From assembly GCA_020724025.1 (NCBI GenBank), contig DYHU01000191.1, positions 1 to 7,518 on the forward strand: a stretch of DNA of 7,518 nucleotides, written 5' to 3'. Position 1 is the first letter of the stretch; every line of letters starts with the position of its first letter. The notes below the pieces were generated by a model. It worked only from the letters and a program-made list of their open reading frames with translations. It was not told the DNA's origin and did not search any database. This document shows positions 6,740-7,518 of this stretch, piece after piece. A program made the position numbers and the translations under genes. Source of the stretch: Syntrophorhabdus sp. GTDB lineage: Bacteria; Desulfobacterota; BSN033; UBA1163.

Positions 6740-7341
6740 GTTTTTAGTTGAAAATTGAAATGTGGCTCCCTCCGTGGAATAATCCACGGAACCCAAAACC
6801 TTTAAAGAAAGGAGCCACGATGAAATTAAGCACGATTCGGAGGAAAAAAGCAAGAGGGGGATTTGAAGCGGCATTTGGAAAGGAGGAACTGGTCAACCGG
6901 ATGTATCAAATCATCAAAACAGGCAAACAGGGGCTGGATGGTATCGTTCAGGAAATAGGGACCATGCTGGTTGAAGCGATAATGGATATGGAGCGGGAAG
7001 AGCGATCGGGGCCTCAATATCGGCCTCTGGAAAAAGAGGTCTATAAATGGGCTTACCAAAAGGGATCTCTCTACGTGGGAGATCGGAAGATCTCTTTAAG
7101 ACATCCAAGGCTTCGTGGGGCAGGGGGGGAAATTCTTTTACAGAGTTACGAGACGTTGAAGGAGCCGGGAGTTTTTTCGGAAAAACTTCTGAGCAAGATC
7201 TCACGGGGCATTTCGGCCCGGAAGTATCGGGATACCTCGATGGAAATAGCCGGAGCCTTTGGGGTTTTTCCTGGGACGGTATCGCGGCACATCGTAGAGG
7301 TGACGGCGCAGAAGCTCAATGATTTCAAGGAGCGTGACCTT
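6740..7341 (+). mobile_element. 5' part of an IS256-family insertion sequence
   Basis: The element is recognised from its transposase, which matches the N-terminal half of Mutator-type (IS256) proteins, and from the structured leader just upstream. The left boundary is approximate: it should lie between the WYL start at 6709 and the repeats at 6762, but no terminal inverted repeat can be fixed without the right end. The right end is missing from the window, and IS256-like sequence stops at about 7341. The element is therefore a non-autonomous remnant, unless its other half resumes beyond 7518. Confidence 0.6.
6762..6818. repeat. Nested inverted repeats before the transposase start
   Basis: An outer pair GTGGCTCC (6762-6769) and GGAGCCAC (6811-6818) is perfectly complementary. 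It encloses an inner hairpin TCCGTGGA (6771-6778), loop ATAA, TCCACGGA (6783-6790). In RNA made through this region the outer stem would pair the GGAG of the transposase ribosome-binding site and end one base before its ATG. Insertion sequences such as IS10 and IS50 are known to hide the transposase start this way in transcripts entering from outside. That function is inferred here. Confidence 0.65.
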
Positions 7342-7437
7342 TGGGATATTGGTAATAGAGGGACACTTCCTTTATTTTCCAGCTTTTTTTATATGGGAGG
7401 TGTCCCCACTATTCCCAAAAATAATTTTAAAATTTAG
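6820..7437 (+). pseudogene. Truncated IS256-family (Mutator-type) transposase
   Basis: The frame gives 205 residues against roughly 400 for the family. Residues 1-174 follow the IS256 pattern: an N-terminal region with MDMEREERSGPQYRP (56-69), then HPRLRG and ILLQSYETLKEPG, and the helix-turn-helix region with GVFPGTVSRHIVEVTAQKL (148-166), ending in FKERDL. The family then continues with the RNase H-like DDE core. Here it is replaced by 31 unrelated residues (from WDIGNRG) to a TAG at 7435-7437. None of the catalytic acidic residues is encoded, so the product cannot transpose, although it might still bind element ends. The start at 6820 is preferred over upstream TTG and ATG codons in the same frame (6748, 6760) because AAAGGAG lies five bases before it and those codons fall at or before the hairpin region. 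Confidence 0.85.
7351..7416. repeat. Long imperfect hairpin, possible REP-like or element-end structure
   Basis: The left arm 7351-7370 contains GGGACACTTCC (7360-7370). The right arm 7396-7416 contains GGAGGTGTCCC (7396-7406), complementary at 10 of 11 positions. Both arms extend outward (GGTAATAG against the complement GGGAATAG) with one indel, and the loop is about 25 A/T-rich bases. It begins about ten bases after the transposase similarity ends, so it probably belongs to the inserted sequence. Comparable GGGAC-rich hairpins flank REP-associated tyrosine transposase genes in some bacteria. That link is a guess. Confidence 0.6.
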
Positions 7438-7443
7438 CCGTTT

Positions 7444-7518
7444 TTATACTTGGCCAACTTCTCTCACCCATCCCTGGATGGTTTTTTTAACAGTCTTCCA
7501 ATCCACAGCCCAATACAT
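7444..7518 (-). CDS. C-terminal end of an unidentified minus-strand frame (partial)
   Basis: The minus strand is open from the right edge to a TAA at 7444-7446. The 24 residues include VDWKTVKKTIQGWVREVG. An ATG is the first complete codon at the edge, but whether it is the start cannot be told. The segment resembles the helix-turn-helix style of transposases, with W and V spaced along a basic helix. This and its position beside an insertion hairpin suggest a mobile-element gene. No family can be assigned from so little, and it may be a fragment. The A/T-rich stretch 7417-7443 between it and the hairpin shows nothing else. Confidence 0.4.
   Translation of the reverse strand: MYWAVDWKTVKKTIQGWVREVGQV

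Noticed and set aside
6748..6819. A longer transposase beginning at TTG 6748 or ATG 6760.
   Set aside because: The added residues are encoded by the inverted repeats and are proline-rich and unlike the family. The ATG at 6820 has a good ribosome-binding site and the expected N-terminus.

Overview
The window is bacterial DNA of moderate G+C with tightly packed protein genes. Almost all are on the minus strand, most have purine-rich ribosome-binding sites, and no rRNA, tRNA or CRISPR array is visible. The mix of a SNF2 ATPase with a SWIM partner, a VapBC-type module, a WYL regulator and an IS256-type transposase fits a soil, sediment or subsurface bacterium. A deltaproteobacterial-like lineage is a guess. 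The sequence contains no taxonomic marker.

Positions 1-4175 hold a two-gene minus-strand unit. A 1071-residue SNF2-family ATPase with all the main helicase motifs is followed, one base after its stop, by a 303-residue SWIM zinc-finger protein. At the far left, the last codons of an unidentified plus-strand gene run convergently into the end of the SWIM gene and overlap it by 9 bases.

Positions 4360-5041 hold a compact type II toxin-antitoxin module: a ribbon-helix-helix antitoxin and a PIN-domain toxin that overlap by 14 bases. A plausible promoter and a small palindrome lie upstream. Positions 5042-5314 carry no recognised gene. They do contain a 44-codon minus-strand open frame 18 bases after the cupin stop, and the same frame stays open for 29 more codons beyond its TAG stop.

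Positions 5315-6709 hold a WYL-domain (YafY-like) regulator followed by a small single-domain cupin. An inverted repeat GTGACA-N6-TGTCAC sits between them, over the regulator's stop codon and over a candidate -35 box for the cupin.

From about 6740 to the right edge the DNA is mobile. The 5' end of an IS256 (Mutator-type) element is preceded by nested inverted repeats able to mask its transposase ribosome-binding site. The transposase is cut off near residue 174, before its catalytic domain. The sequence that replaces it starts with a long imperfect hairpin (GGGACACTTCC / GGAGGTGTCCC), followed by the C-terminal end of an unidentified minus-strand frame. This looks like one mobile element disrupted by another. 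I do not see a clearly new multi-gene system. The strongest leads are the SNF2-SWIM pair, the regulator-cupin operator, the masked transposase start and the nested insertion.
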